Part shown: in pieces, positions 36,637 to 44,549 of the stretch
Numbering within the stretch: position 1 is the first letter of the stretch
Layout: each line of letters opens with the position of its first letter
Program-made: the position numbers and the translations under genes
The notes under the pieces: model-generated
What the model saw: the letters and a program-made list of their open reading frames with translations, nothing else
Databases searched by the model: none
Told to the model about the DNA's origin: nothing
Assembly (NCBI GenBank): GCA_037045585.1
Contig: JBAOIR010000054.1
Coordinates: 1 to 64,000 of the forward strand
Source: SSF14 sp037045585
GTDB taxonomy: Bacteria > Actinomycetota > Acidimicrobiia > Acidimicrobiales > Microtrichaceae
Length of the DNA stretch: 64,000 bases
Reading direction: 5' to 3'

Positions 36637-37023
36637 CAGGCCTCCGGCGGGGGGAGCAGGGTGTAGGGCACGATCGTGACCGGGCCCATGTCCATGCGGC
36701 AATGCGCCTCGACCGTCCCGTACTCGGTGAACTCCATCTCGGCCCGTACGAGGCGGTAGCCGAACTTGTTCTGCTCGATCTCGACGGCCTGCACATTGCG
36801 GGCGATCTGCTCGCCGTCGCGGTAGTACACGACCTCGAGCGGCGGTCGTCGACTCGCCGGCGCCACAGCGGATGATGACGACCAGGTGCGGCGCCCACTC
36901 GAGTGGGAGCGGCGACGGGGCGACGGCGGAGAACTGCACGCCTGTCAGGTCGATCCGCGTCGACGGGCCCGCCACCTGGCGGAGGTTGATCTCATCGGTG
37001 AACAGGGCCGCGACGATCTGCAT
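36636..37023 (-). CDS. Small DUF6941-like protein, one frameshift
   Basis: About 128 residues. MQIVAALFTDEINLRQ at the start and QFSAVAPSPLPLEWAPHLVVII, then after a break near 36855 EVVYYRDGEQIARNVQAVEIEQNKFG-like strands. The layout resembles DUF6941 proteins (beta-sandwich, unknown function). Leaderless start from TACCGT. Translationally coupled to the FIST gene, so the two probably act together. Confidence 0.6.
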
Positions 37024-37029
37024 GCGAGC

Positions 37030-37035
37030 ACGGTA
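37030..37035 (-). promoter_or_regulatory. -10 box TACCGT, leaderless start of the DUF6941-FIST operon
   Basis: Minus-strand TACCGT, 6 nt, ATG at 37023. Confidence 0.5.
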
Positions 37036-37090
37036 CCAACTGCCCGAACCGGTGGGGTGCGGTCAGCGTCGGGAGGTGCGCGGCCGCCGT

Positions 37091-37096
37091 TAGGCT
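37091..37096 (+). promoter_or_regulatory. -10 box TAGGCT, leaderless start of the acyl-CoA synthetase gene
   Basis: TAGGCT, 9 nt, ATG 37106. Confidence 0.55.
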
Positions 37097-37105
37097 CGTC
37101 CGATC

Positions 37106-39297
37106 ATGTCGTCGCTCACACCACCGTCCCGCAGCACGCGTACGTTGTCCGAGGCCGAATCGAAGCAGTTCCTCGCCCCCTACGGTCTGCCCATCGCCCC
37201 CGAACGGGTCGTCGGCACCGCCGCCGCTGCCGCCGCTGCCGCCGCCGAGATGGGCTTCCCCGTGGTCGCGAAGCTCTGCGGCGACGCCATCGCCCACAAG
37301 ACCGAGCGCGGCCTCGTGCGCCTCGGCCTCGGCACCGCCGACGCGGTCGAGGCCGCCGCCGCCGAGCTGCTCGGCGCGGCGCCCCCCGACGACGGCGAGG
37401 TGGGGTGCTGGTGGCTCCGATGGTCGCCGGCACCCGGGAGCTGATCGCCGGGCTCAGCCAGCGACCCCCAGTTCGGCATGACGGTGATGCTCGGCGTCGG
37501 CGGCATCCTCGCCGAGGCGGTGGCCGACGTGGCGATCCGGCTGGTGCCCGATCACCGCCGACGACGCCGACGAGATGATCGACGACCTGGCGCACCCAGG
37601 CCCTGCTCGGCGCCTTCCGGGGCGAGCCCGAGGTCGACCGCGACGCCCTCGTCGACGTGCTCGTGGCGCTCTCCGAGGCAGCCGAGGCCGACCCCGAACT
37701 CGTCTCGGCCGACCTCAACCCGCTCATCGTCGACGACGGCCGGCCCCGTGGCGGTCGACGCGCTGGTCGAGTGCCGACGACCCGAAGGAGGCCCCCGCCG
37801 AGGCCCCGCTGCGCCGGGTGCAGCCCGCTGAGGCACCGTCGCCCGCCCAGTTCCAGGCGCTGTTCGAGCCCCGGGGCGTCGTCGTCGCCGGAGCCTCGAC
37901 CCACCCCGGCAAGTTCGGCTTCGTGTGCCTCCACAACATCCTGGCCGAGCTGGCTACGAGGGCAAGGTGTTCGCCACCAACCGCGACGGCGCCCCGGTCC
38001 TGGGCATCGACACGTCCCGAGCATCGACGACCTGCCCGACGGCGAGGCCGACCTCGTCTTCGTGTGCACCCCGGCGTCGACCAACCCCGACCTGCTGCGC
38101 GCCTGCGCCCGCAAGGGCATCACGGCGGCGTTCCTCACCTCGGCCGGCTACGGCGAGGCGGGCGAGCGAGGGCCGAGTGGCCGAGGCCGAGCTGGTGGCC
38201 CTGTGCGACGAGCTCGGCATCCTGCTGGCCGGCCCCAACGGCCAGGGCGTCGTGTCGACCCCGGTCGGCCTGTGCGCGCAGATCGTGGCGCCGTACCCGC
38301 CGGCGGGCTCGATCGGCGTCGCCAGCCAGTCGGGCAACTTCGTCTCGTCGTTCCTCAACATGGCGACGGCGACGGGCATCGGCATCAGTCGGGCCGTGTC
38401 CGCCGGCAACGCCGCCGCCACCACCGTGGCCGACTACCTGAGTTGGTACGCCGACCGACCCGGCCACGTCGGTCGGGCTCGCCTACGTCGAGGGCATCGA
38501 CGACGGCCGGGCGTTCTTCGACGCCGTGCGAGCGATCACGCCCACCAAGCCGGTGGTGCTCGTCAAGGGCGGCGCCACGGCCGGCGGGGCCCGCGCCGCG
38601 TCGAGCCACACCGGTTCGCTCGCGACCGACGACCGGGTGTTCGACGGCGCGTGCCGGCAGGCGGGCGTCTGCCGGGCCGCCACCGTCGAGGAGGCGTTCG
38701 AGGCCGCAGCCACGCTCGCGACCCAGCCGCTCCCGTCGGGCAACCGGGTCGTCGTGATGACCACCGCCGGCGGTTGGGGTGTGGTGACCGCCGACGCGAT
38801 CAGCCGGAGCAAGATCCTCGAACTCGTCGAGCTTCCGGAGGACCTGTTGGCCGAGGTCGACACGCTGCTTCCGCCGCGCTGGAGCCGCAACAACCCGGTC
38901 GACCTCGCCGGCGGCGAGACCCGTGACACCATTCCCGAGGTGATGGAGATGATCGCCGCGCCACCCGTCGGTCGACGCGATCGTCTACCTGGGCGTGGGC
39001 ATCCAGTCGAACCAGGCCGCGATGATGCGGCGTGGTCGCTTCTACCCCGACCACGGGCTCGAGCGCATCGTCGAGTACCACGAGCGCCAGGACGCCCGCT
39101 TCGCCCAGGCCGCCGCCGACATCTCCGCGGCGACCGGCAAGCCGATTCTCACGGCCACCGAACTGGCCGTGTCCGACCCGACCAACGCCGGCCCCGCCAC
39201 GGTGAAGGCGACGGGTCGTGTCTGCTACGCGTCGGCCAACCGGGCGGTCACGGCGCTCGAACACCTGACCCGCTACGCCCGGTTCCGCGGCGTCTGA
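37106..39297 (+). CDS. NDP-forming acyl-CoA synthetase (ATP-grasp first), with about a dozen frameshifts
   Basis: Reassembled length about 725 residues. An ATP-grasp domain leads (FPVVAKLCGDAIAHKTERGLVRLGL, then VLVAPMVAGTRELIAG and ADLNPLIVDDG). The CoA-binding domain follows (GASTHPGKFGFVCLHNIL, VFATNRDG), then the ligase domains (LAGPNGQGVVSTPVG, GVASQSGNFVSSFLNMA, VLVKGGATAGGARAASSHTGS with the phosphohistidine-type SHTGS). It forms acyl-CoA from acid, ATP and CoA with ADP release. The frame breaks near 37402, 37464, 37550, 37593, 37743, 37773, 37953, 38018, 38176, 38459 and 38962, most of them one extra base. Its stop overlaps the dacB start. Confidence 0.85.
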
Positions 39298-40736
39298 TGC
39301 TGCGTTCGTCCGCCGTCGCCGCCGGCCTGTTCGTTGCCGGCCTCGCTGTCGTGGGCTACGGCGTGTCGACCGAGTCCGATCGCAGCGCGGCCGCCGAACC
39401 GGCCGTGGCGTCGGGGCCTGCCCCGGCGGCTCCTGCCACCCCGGTGTTGTCGGCGCGTCGGGTCCCGGACCTCCTCGTCCGTCCCCAGGCCGCTCGGCGT
39501 CTCACCGCCGAACTTGCCCCGCTCGTGGCGTCGGCTCCGGCACAGACCTGCCTGGTGGTTGCCGACGGTCCGACCACGCTCTACGCCGCGCAACCCGACA
39601 CCCCGATGCCGGCCGCGTCCAACCAGAAGCTGGTGACGGCCCTGACCGCGCTCGACGTGCTCGGGCCCGATGCCACGTTCACGACCCGCCTGGCCGCCAC
39701 GTCCGCCCCGGCGGGGGGAGTGATCGAGGGTGACCTCTGGATGATCGGTGGCGGCGACCCGGTCATCGACAGCGACACGTACCAGTCGACCCTCAAGTAC
39801 GGGAAGACGCCCCACACCCGGATCGAGGACATCGCCGACAAGATCGTCGCCGCCGGCGTCACGCAGGTGACGGGGTCGGTGAAGGGCGACGACCGACACT
39901 TCGACGACGTCCGTACGATCCCGACGTGGCCGTCGCGGTACCTGGCCCAGAACCAGGTCGGGCCGCTGTCGGCCCTGTCGGTCAACGACGCCCGCACCTA
40001 CGGCGTCCTCCCGGGCGCTTCGTCGGGAACGCCCCAGCCGGCGTCGGATCCGCCCGCCTATGCCGCCGACGCCCTCACGCAGCTGCTCGTCGCCCGTGGT
40101 GTCTCGGTGGGCGGCCCGGCGGCGTCGGGGGAGGCGCCCGACGGGCTGGCGACGGTCGTCGACGTTCCGTCCCTCCCGTTGCGCGACATCGTCAAGGAAA
40201 TGCTGACGTTCAGCGACAACAACACGGCCGAGCTCCTGCTCAAGGCGGTAGGTTCGGCGACGTCGAACGAGGGCACCACGGCAGCGGGCCTGAAGGAGGC
40301 GCAGCGGGTGTTGACCGAGCACGACATCGACATGAACGGCATCGTCCTGCTCGACGGCAGTGGCCTCGACACCGGGAACCGGCTGACGTGCCGCCTGCTC
40401 GACGACGTGCTGGGCACGAGTGGCCCGTCGGGGCCGATCGCCGATGGCCTGCCCGTCGCCGACGGGCCCGACGGCACCCTTCGCGACCGGTTCACGAAGA
40501 GCCCGGCCGCCGGGGCCGTGCGCGCCAAGACGGGCACGCTCAAGGCCGTCACCGCGTTGTCGGGATGGGTGACGACGACCAAGGGTGCCGATGTTCGGTT
40601 CAGCACGATCCTCAATCCGAGCGGGCGCGACGTGTCGGCCTCGGACCTGGCCTTCGAGACGAAGGTCGCCGAGGCGATCCTCTCGTACCCCGACGCCGTC
40701 GACCCCGCGTCGGTCTCGCCGGAGGCGAGCGCATGA
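39297..40736 (+). CDS. dacB: D-alanyl-D-alanine carboxypeptidase/endopeptidase (PBP4, S13 family)
   Basis: 479 residues, intact; the first error-free gene of a 22-kb clean stretch. A hydrophobic N-terminal segment serves as signal/anchor. The penicillin-binding triad is complete: SNQK (Ser108, Lys111), SDN in TFSDNNTAELLL, and KTG in RAKTGTLKAV. S13 enzymes trim or cleave D-Ala peptide bonds of peptidoglycan. Start overlaps the preceding stop as TGATG. The last codons (GGCGAGCGCATGA) are the first copy of a 26-bp tandem repeat. Confidence 0.92.
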   Translation: MLRSSAVAAGLFVAGLAVVGYGVSTESDRSAAAEPAVASGPAPAAPATPVLSARRVPDLLVRPQAARRLTAELAPLVASAPAQTCLVVADGPTTLYAAQPDTPMPAASNQKLVTALTALDVLGPDATFTTRLAATSAPAGGVIEGDLWMIGGGDPVIDSDTYQSTLKYGKTPHTRIEDIADKIVAAGVTQVTGSVKGDDRHFDDVRTIPTWPSRYLAQNQVGPLSALSVNDARTYGVLPGASSGTPQPASDPPAYAADALTQLLVARGVSVGGPAASGEAPDGLATVVDVPSLPLRDIVKEMLTFSDNNTAELLLKAVGSATSNEGTTAAGLKEAQRVLTEHDIDMNGIVLLDGSGLDTGNRLTCRLLDDVLGTSGPSGPIADGLPVADGPDGTLRDRFTKSPAAGAVRAKTGTLKAVTALSGWVTTTKGADVRFSTILNPSGRDVSASDLAFETKVAEAILSYPDAVDPASVSPEASA

Positions 40737-40795
40737 GCACTGCGCCGGAGGCGAGCGCATGAGCACCGCGCCGGAGGCGATGCCATGAGCACCGA
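40718..40795 (+). repeat. Three tandem copies of a 26-bp translation-start unit
   Basis: Units at 40718-40743, 40744-40769 and 40770-40795. Each has GGAGG, a 7-8 nt gap and ATGAGCAC. Copy 1 contains the dacB stop. The ATGs of copies 1 and 2 open nine-codon frames, MSTAPEASA and MSTAPEAMP, each stopping in the TGA that overlaps the next ATG. Copy 3 starts the LON-domain gene. Confidence 0.9.
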
Positions 40796-41396
40796 GACAC
40801 CGATGTTCCCGCTGGGGTCGGTGCTCCTGCCGTCGATGCTGCTCCCGCTGCATGTCTTCGAGGATCGCTACCGGCTGATGATCGAGCACGTCCTCGCCGG
40901 GGACGGGACCTTCGGGGTCACGATGATCGAACGTGGCTCGGAGGTGGGTGGTCACGACGTCCGAGCGGCGGTCGGGTGCACGGCGCGGGTGCTCGACGCC
41001 GAGCAGCAGCCCGACGGCCGGTGGCACCTGGTCGCGGTCGGCACGGAGCGCATCAGCGTCGACGAGTGGCTTCCCGACGACCCGTTCCCGCGGGCGATGG
41101 TCTCGTCGCTGCCCGACACGGCGACGACCGTCACGGCGTGGGACGAACTCGTGACGTCGTTCCGCAGCCTCATCGAGCTCGTCGAGCGCGTCACCGGCAG
41201 CACCGACCTGGCCCCGGGGGTCCCCATGGCCGACGATCCGGCGATGGCGACGTTCGAGATGGCGGCGGTCGCGCCGATCGGGCCGCTCGACCGGTACCGG
41301 GTGCTGTCGTCGACCGACGTCGACGCGCGGCGGCTCCTGCTGCTCGATGCCTTCGAGCACGCCACAGTTCTTGTGAACGACGCGGCGAGCAACTAG
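40785..41396 (+). CDS. LON-protease N-terminal (substrate-binding) domain protein
   Basis: 203 residues, intact. MFPLGSVLLPSMLLPLHVFEDRYRLMIEHVL and FGVTMIERGSEVGGHD, IGCTARV-like, DGRWHLVAVGTERI are the LON-N (PUA-like) fold without an ATPase or protease part. Stand-alone versions are common in Actinobacteria; role unknown. Translation begins in the third copy of the 26-bp repeat. Confidence 0.85.
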   Translation: MSTETPMFPLGSVLLPSMLLPLHVFEDRYRLMIEHVLAGDGTFGVTMIERGSEVGGHDVRAAVGCTARVLDAEQQPDGRWHLVAVGTERISVDEWLPDDPFPRAMVSSLPDTATTVTAWDELVTSFRSLIELVERVTGSTDLAPGVPMADDPAMATFEMAAVAPIGPLDRYRVLSSTDVDARRLLLLDAFEHATVLVNDAASN

Positions 41397-41405
41397 GAAG
41401 GGCCG

Positions 41406-41750
41406 ATGGCGCAGGACAGAGTTTCGGACAAGAAGGGTCCGGCGGAGCACGTCGCCGAGCTGAAGGATCTCGTCGTCGGCTACGCCAGGCAGGAGACGTG
41501 GGACCCGCTCAAGACGCTCGGTCGCTACGTGGGCTTCGGTGTCGGCGGCGGTATCGCGATCGGACTCGGGTGCGTCTTCCTGTTGCTCGGCCTGCTGCGG
41601 GGCCTGCAGTCGTGGGACGCCCTCGACGGCACCGGGGCGATGTCGCTGATCCCGTTCGCTGCGACCGTGCTCGCCGCCGCCGTCATGATCGGTCTCGCCG
41701 TCTTCGGCATCACCAAGGACGACACGAAGAAGAAGGAAACGACGTCATGA
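41406..41750 (+). CDS. Small membrane protein, holin-superfamily III / DUF1469-like
   Basis: 114 residues: a hydrophilic head, two membrane helices (VGFGVGGGIAIGLGCVFLLLG and MSLIPFAATVLAAAVMIGLAVFGI) and a Lys-rich tail. This is the plan of actinobacterial putative phage-holin/DUF1469 proteins, which in chromosomes probably are not holins. Ribosome site GGAAGGG. Overlaps the next gene as ATGA. Confidence 0.7.
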   Translation: MAQDRVSDKKGPAEHVAELKDLVVGYARQETWDPLKTLGRYVGFGVGGGIAIGLGCVFLLLGLLRGLQSWDALDGTGAMSLIPFAATVLAAAVMIGLAVFGITKDDTKKKETTS

Positions 41751-41953
41751 GCGCCGACAAGATCACCCCCAACGACATCAAGGCGAAGCTCGCCGACATC
41801 CAGGGCGAGGCCACGTCCACCGTCGAGGGCGCCAAGAACCAGATCATCGCTGTCGGTGCGGGGGTGGCGATCCTGCTCCTGATCATTGCCTTCGTGCTCG
41901 GCCGGCGCGGCGGGGCGCACACGAGCACCATCATCGAAGTGAAGCGGGCCTAG
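41747..41953 (+). CDS. Small single-pass membrane protein, unknown function
   Basis: 68 residues, one hydrophobic helix (IIAVGAGVAILLLIIAFVLG) between a charged amphipathic head (NDIKAKLADIQGEATSTVEG) and a basic tail. Translationally coupled to the upstream holin-like protein, so probably one complex. Confidence 0.75.
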   Translation: MSADKITPNDIKAKLADIQGEATSTVEGAKNQIIAVGAGVAILLLIIAFVLGRRGGAHTSTIIEVKRA

Positions 41954-41958
41954 CCGTC

Positions 41959-42486
41959 GTGTGGCGTCGTCTTCGCGAGCTGGGGTTGGTTCGCGTCTTC
42001 GGGAGAGGTCCGGCAGCGCTCGTCGCCGGCAGCGCGGTCAACTGGCTGATCGACCAGGCGCGGGAGTCCCGCCAGCCCGAGCGTCTCGATACGGCGCGCC
42101 TCGTTCCCGGTGAGACCTACCTCGTCACGACCCGCCCCGGCATGAACCGCGCCGAGCGGCGTGACTCCAAGAAGCTGCGGGCGTCGTCGGCCAAGCTGAC
42201 CAAGCAGCGCACGCCCAACCGCAAAGCCCGGACGACGGCGTCGAAGCTGGCGACGGCACAGAAGAAGGTGGCGAAGGCCACGCCGGGGTCGAAGCGCGCG
42301 GTACGCAACGAACGCAAGGTCGAGGTGCTCGGCACCCGGTTCGACCGCCTGACGGCGCCGACGCGGCAACAGCGCAAACTCGAGGTGCAGGTCGCCGAGC
42401 TCAGCGCCCGCCTCGAGACCCACCGGGCCACGGCCCTGGCGAAGACGGCCAAGCGGCACCACCCTCGAACCAAGACGTTCTTGTAG
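41959..42486 (+). CDS. Basic protein, unknown function
   Basis: 175 residues from GTG 41959, five nt after the previous stop. A short hydrophobic patch (GPAALVAGSAVNWLI) then a very Lys/Arg-rich helical region (SKKLRASSAKLTKQRT, LATAQKKVAKATPGSKRA) ending in a coiled coil. Could bind nucleic acid or anionic lipids. Not recognised. Probably in the operon with the two membrane proteins. Confidence 0.7.
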   Translation: MWRRLRELGLVRVFGRGPAALVAGSAVNWLIDQARESRQPERLDTARLVPGETYLVTTRPGMNRAERRDSKKLRASSAKLTKQRTPNRKARTTASKLATAQKKVAKATPGSKRAVRNERKVEVLGTRFDRLTAPTRQQRKLEVQVAELSARLETHRATALAKTAKRHHPRTKTFL

Positions 42487-42565
42487 CGGTTGAGCGGTCC
42501 GCTCCGGCCGGGCCGCCCGGTCAGCGGTTCACGCACCGGCCGCAGCATCGGCCAGACTGTTGGGC

Positions 42566-42766
42566 GTGATCGTCAAGCTTCGTCATCCCACCCGCGAGAT
42601 CGAGGTTCCGGGCCCCGTCAGTGTCATCAAGCTGCTCAACCGGCTGGATCTCAACCGCGAGTCGGTCCTGCTCGTGCGCAACGGTGAGCTCGTGCCGGGT
42701 GACTCGATGCTCGACGACGCCGATGAGATCGAGATCCGCCCGGTCATCTCGGGTGGCTTTGCATGA
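42566..42766 (+). CDS. ttuB: Ubiquitin-fold sulfur carrier, TtuB/MoaD-ThiS type
   Basis: 66 residues, GTG start. The beta-grasp pattern is clear: VIVKLRHPTREIEVPGPVSVIKLLNRL, VLLVRNGELVPGDSMLDDADEIEIRPVISGGFA. The C-terminal Gly-Gly that becomes a thiocarboxylate is followed by two extra residues (Phe-Ala), so activation would need proteolytic trimming. It is 10 nt upstream of the TtuA gene, which marks it as the sulfur donor for tRNA thiolation rather than molybdopterin or thiamine synthesis. Confidence 0.8.
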   Translation: MIVKLRHPTREIEVPGPVSVIKLLNRLDLNRESVLLVRNGELVPGDSMLDDADEIEIRPVISGGFA

Positions 42767-42776
42767 GGATCCAGCC

Positions 42777-43760
42777 ATGAAGTGCACGGTGTGTCGCGAG
42801 CCCGCCGTCATCGACCTCCGGCGGCACAACAGCAACTTCTGCGCGCCCCACTTCACGAAGTTCTGTCGTGACCAGACCCAGAAGGCGATTGCCGACTTCG
42901 ACATGATGTCGACCGACGACAAGGTGCTCGTCGCCGTGTCGGGCGGCAAGGACTCCCTTGCCGTGTGGGACATCCTGCTCGACCTCGGCTACCAGGCGTC
43001 GGGCCTGTACATCGGTCTCGGGATCGGCGAGTACAGCGACAACTCGAAGCAGTTCGCGGTCGATTTCGCCGAGCGGCGCGGCGCCGAGCTGATCCAGATC
43101 GATCTGCCGGCCGAGTACGGCTACGACATCCCCGAGGGGTCACGGGCAGCCAAGCGCGCCCCGTGCTCGGCGTGCGGCCTGTCCAAGCGTCACCTCTTCG
43201 ACCAGGCCGCGGTCGACGGTGGCTTCGACGTGCTGGTCACGGGCCACAACCTCGACGACGAGGCGGCCGTGCTGTTCGGCAACGTGTTGCACTGGCAGAC
43301 CGAGTACCTCGGCCGTCAGCATCCCGTCCTGCCGGCGCGGCACGGGTTCCCCCGCAAGGTGAAGCCGCTCGTACGGCTCGGCGAGCGCGAGATGGCGGCG
43401 TACTGCATCGTCTCGGGCATCGACTACATCGTCGAGGAATGCCCGATGGCGGTGGGCAACAAGCACATCGGTTACAAGAACGCGCTGAACGAGATCGAGA
43501 AGCAGTCCCCGGGCACCAAGGCCGACTTCTACCTCGGGTTCCTCCGCAACGCCGCTGACCGGTTCGCCGGCGAGGCCGCCGAGGGTCGTGAAGCGCTCGG
43601 TGCGTGCGTACGCTGCGGTTCCCCCAGTCCCGCCGAGGTGTGCGCCTTCTGCCGGCTCGTGGAACGGGCTACCGCCGACCGCAGCCCCGCGCCGACCCCT
43701 CAATCCGTCGAACTGGGTCCGGCCCGCCGGACCGCTACCAACAAGGACGCCACCACGTGA
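42777..43760 (+). CDS. ttuA: tRNA 2-thiolation enzyme TtuA (U54/m5U54)
   Basis: 327 residues, intact. N-terminal zinc cysteines (MKCTVC, NFCAPHF), PP-loop AVSGGKDSLAVWD (about 53-65), and Cys130/Cys133 (APCSACG) with Cys222 (VEECPMAV), matching the three cysteines that I recall hold the catalytic [4Fe-4S] cluster in Thermus TtuA. A C-terminal zinc ribbon is CVRCGSPSPAEVCAFC. It adenylates U54 in the T-loop and transfers sulfur from TtuB. A long Pro/Ala/Thr tail follows. Stop overlaps the trmI start as GTGA. Confidence 0.88.
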   Translation: MKCTVCREPAVIDLRRHNSNFCAPHFTKFCRDQTQKAIADFDMMSTDDKVLVAVSGGKDSLAVWDILLDLGYQASGLYIGLGIGEYSDNSKQFAVDFAERRGAELIQIDLPAEYGYDIPEGSRAAKRAPCSACGLSKRHLFDQAAVDGGFDVLVTGHNLDDEAAVLFGNVLHWQTEYLGRQHPVLPARHGFPRKVKPLVRLGEREMAAYCIVSGIDYIVEECPMAVGNKHIGYKNALNEIEKQSPGTKADFYLGFLRNAADRFAGEAAEGREALGACVRCGSPSPAEVCAFCRLVERATADRSPAPTPQSVELGPARRTATNKDATT

Positions 43761-44533
43761 CCGCCGAACTCCAGGAAGGCGAGCTGGTCCTCCTGCTCGA
43801 CTCGAAACAGCGCCAGTACCTGGTGACGTTGCAGTCCGGCAAGGAGTTCCACTCCCACGCGGGGTACATCTCCCACGACGAGATCCTCGGTGCCGGCGAG
43901 GGCGTCACGCTGCGGTCGACCCGGGGCACGTCCTACACGGTGCTGCGCCCGACGCTGAGCGAGTTCATCCTCAAGATGCCCCGCGGCGCCCAGGTGATCT
44001 ACCCGAAGGACATCGGGCCCATCTTGATGATGGCCGACATCGGACCCGGTTTGAAGGTGCTCGAGTCGGGGGTCGGATCGGGCGCCCTTTCGATGGGCAT
44101 GCTGCGGTGTGGCGTCGACATCGTCGGCTACGAGTTCCGCGAGGAGTTCGCGGATCGGGCCCGCCAGAACGTCGAGAAGTTCCTCGGGCCCGAGGCGCTG
44201 AGCCGGTACCGGGTCGAGTTCCGCGACTGCTACGAGGGCATCGACGAGACCGACCTCGACCGGGTGATCCTCGATCTGCCCGAGCCGTGGCAGGTGGTCC
44301 CGCACGCCGCGACGGCGCTGCGGCCCGGTGGTCTGATCCTCGGGTACTCGCCGAGCATCGTGCAGGTGATGCAGTTCCGCGATGCCCTCGACAAGGCCGG
44401 GTTCATCCTGGCGGAGTCGCTCGAGGTGCTGAACCGGAGCTGGCACATCGAGGGCAACGCCGTGCGTCCCGACCATCGCATGGTCGCCCACACCGGGTTC
44501 CTCACGACCGCTCGTCGCGGCAGCGACCAGTAG
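43757..44533 (+). CDS. trmI: tRNA (adenine-58-N1)-methyltransferase TrmI
   Basis: 258 residues, intact. An N-terminal beta domain (GELVLLLDSKQRQYLVTLQSG, FHSHAGYISHDEILG), GAQVIYPKDIGPILMMADIGPG, SAM motif I VLESGVGSGALSMGML (about 101-116), FREEFADRARQNVEKF and motif IV DLPEPWQVVPHAATAL, then GLILGYSPSIVQV. It methylates N1 of A58 in the tRNA T-loop. Translationally coupled to ttuA. In mycobacteria the corresponding gene also lies near the proteasome genes. Confidence 0.92.
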   Translation: MTAELQEGELVLLLDSKQRQYLVTLQSGKEFHSHAGYISHDEILGAGEGVTLRSTRGTSYTVLRPTLSEFILKMPRGAQVIYPKDIGPILMMADIGPGLKVLESGVGSGALSMGMLRCGVDIVGYEFREEFADRARQNVEKFLGPEALSRYRVEFRDCYEGIDETDLDRVILDLPEPWQVVPHAATALRPGGLILGYSPSIVQVMQFRDALDKAGFILAESLEVLNRSWHIEGNAVRPDHRMVAHTGFLTTARRGSDQ

Positions 44534-44549
44534 CTGATCGCAGCTGCGG

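Noticed and set aside
38526..40736. A 736-residue fusion of acyl-CoA synthetase and DacB
   Set aside because: The two are in frame only after uncorrected shifts; the synthetase ends at 39,297 with a stop overlapping the DacB ATG.
40718..40795. CRISPR-like repeats
   Set aside because: The three 26-bp units are directly contiguous, without spacers, and carry start codons.
41406..41953. Prophage lysis genes
   Set aside because: The holin-like protein and its small partner lack any endolysin, integrase or phage structural gene nearby; chromosomal relatives are common in Actinobacteria.
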